Assembly (NCBI GenBank): GCA_902795985.1
Contig: CADBNG010000193.1
Location: forward strand, 1 to 6,381
Direction: 5' to 3'
Length of the DNA: 6,381 bases
Source: an uncultured Lachnospiraceae bacterium
GTDB lineage: Bacteria > Bacillota_A > Clostridia > Lachnospirales > Lachnospiraceae
Shown: positions 6,195 to 6,381 of the stretch, one piece after another
Layout of the letters: each line of letters opens with the position of its first letter
Position numbering within the stretch: the first letter of the stretch is position 1
The notes under the pieces: generated by a model
Database searches by the model: none
Seen by the model: the letters and a program-made list of their open reading frames with translations, nothing else
What the model was told of the DNA's origin: nothing
Position numbers and translations under genes: made by a program

Positions 6195-6381
6195 ATGGAC
6201 ATGAATGCTTTCAGTCTCAAGGGCAAGGTAGCATGGATCACCGGCGCCAGCTACGGTATCGGCTTCGCCATCGCGGAAGCCTACGCCGCGGCGGGTGCAA
6301 CCGTCGTTTTCAACGATATCAACCAGGAGCTGGTGGACAGGGGCCTGAAGGCCTATGCCGAGAAAGGCATTGACGCCAGGG
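6195..6381 (+). CDS. kduD: Short-chain dehydrogenase, probable 2-dehydro-3-deoxy-D-gluconate 5-dehydrogenase (KduD), 5' part
   Basis: Classical NAD(P)-dependent short-chain dehydrogenase/reductase, cut by the window edge after 62 codons; the family is about 250-265 residues long. The visible part opens with FSLKGKVAWITGASYGIGFAIAEAY, holding the Rossmann nucleotide-binding TGxxxGIG motif (TGASYGIG, residues 16-23). VVFNDI follows at the second strand, where the acidic residue after VVFN suggests NAD preference (inference). The catalytic Ser-Tyr-Lys lies beyond the window. KduD reduces 2,5-diketo-3-deoxygluconate, the KduI product, to KDG. Placement just after kduI and upstream presence of kdgK and eda support this role. 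Very similar proteins are often labelled gluconate 5-dehydrogenase, which from sequence alone is an equally possible name. Confidence 0.82.
   Translation, partial: MDMNAFSLKGKVAWITGASYGIGFAIAEAYAAAGATVVFNDINQELVDRGLKAYAEKGIDAR

Overview
The window is a run of seven plus-strand genes in one tightly packed operon for using pectin and other hexuronates. Both ends are cut by the window edge. Order: eda (3' part), kdgK-like PfkB kinase, uxaC, a TIM-barrel sugar isomerase/epimerase of unknown substrate, a GH28 polygalacturonase-type hydrolase, kduI (broken by two frameshifts), and kduD (5' part). Gaps between genes run from a 4-base overlap to 26 bases. I see no terminator, internal promoter, RNA gene, mobile element or CRISPR array, and no stretch over 300 bases lacks a gene.

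The genes feed one endpoint. The GH28 enzyme, which has no visible signal peptide, would cut imported oligogalacturonides in the cytoplasm. Saturated galacturonate enters the isomerase route through UxaC. Unsaturated ends left by pectate lyases become 5-keto-4-deoxyuronate, which KduI and KduD convert to 2-keto-3-deoxygluconate (KDG). KDG is phosphorylated by KdgK to KDPG, and Eda splits that into pyruvate and glyceraldehyde-3-phosphate. The steps from tagaturonate to KDG (uxaB/uxaA, or uxuB/uxuA for the glucuronate arm) are not in the window.

Host: moderately high GC, strong AAGGAGG-type Shine-Dalgarno sites close to the starts, and protein styles typical of anaerobic gut or rumen Firmicutes (Clostridia and relatives). 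This is a judgement from style only; no taxonomic marker is present.

The most notable points are the two lesions in kduI, each shifting the frame the same way while all conserved residues stay intact, and the unassigned TIM-barrel protein whose stop codon overlaps the GH28 start. I do not see a wholly new system here. It is a recognisable pectin/uronate catabolic operon with one unassigned enzyme and one damaged gene.
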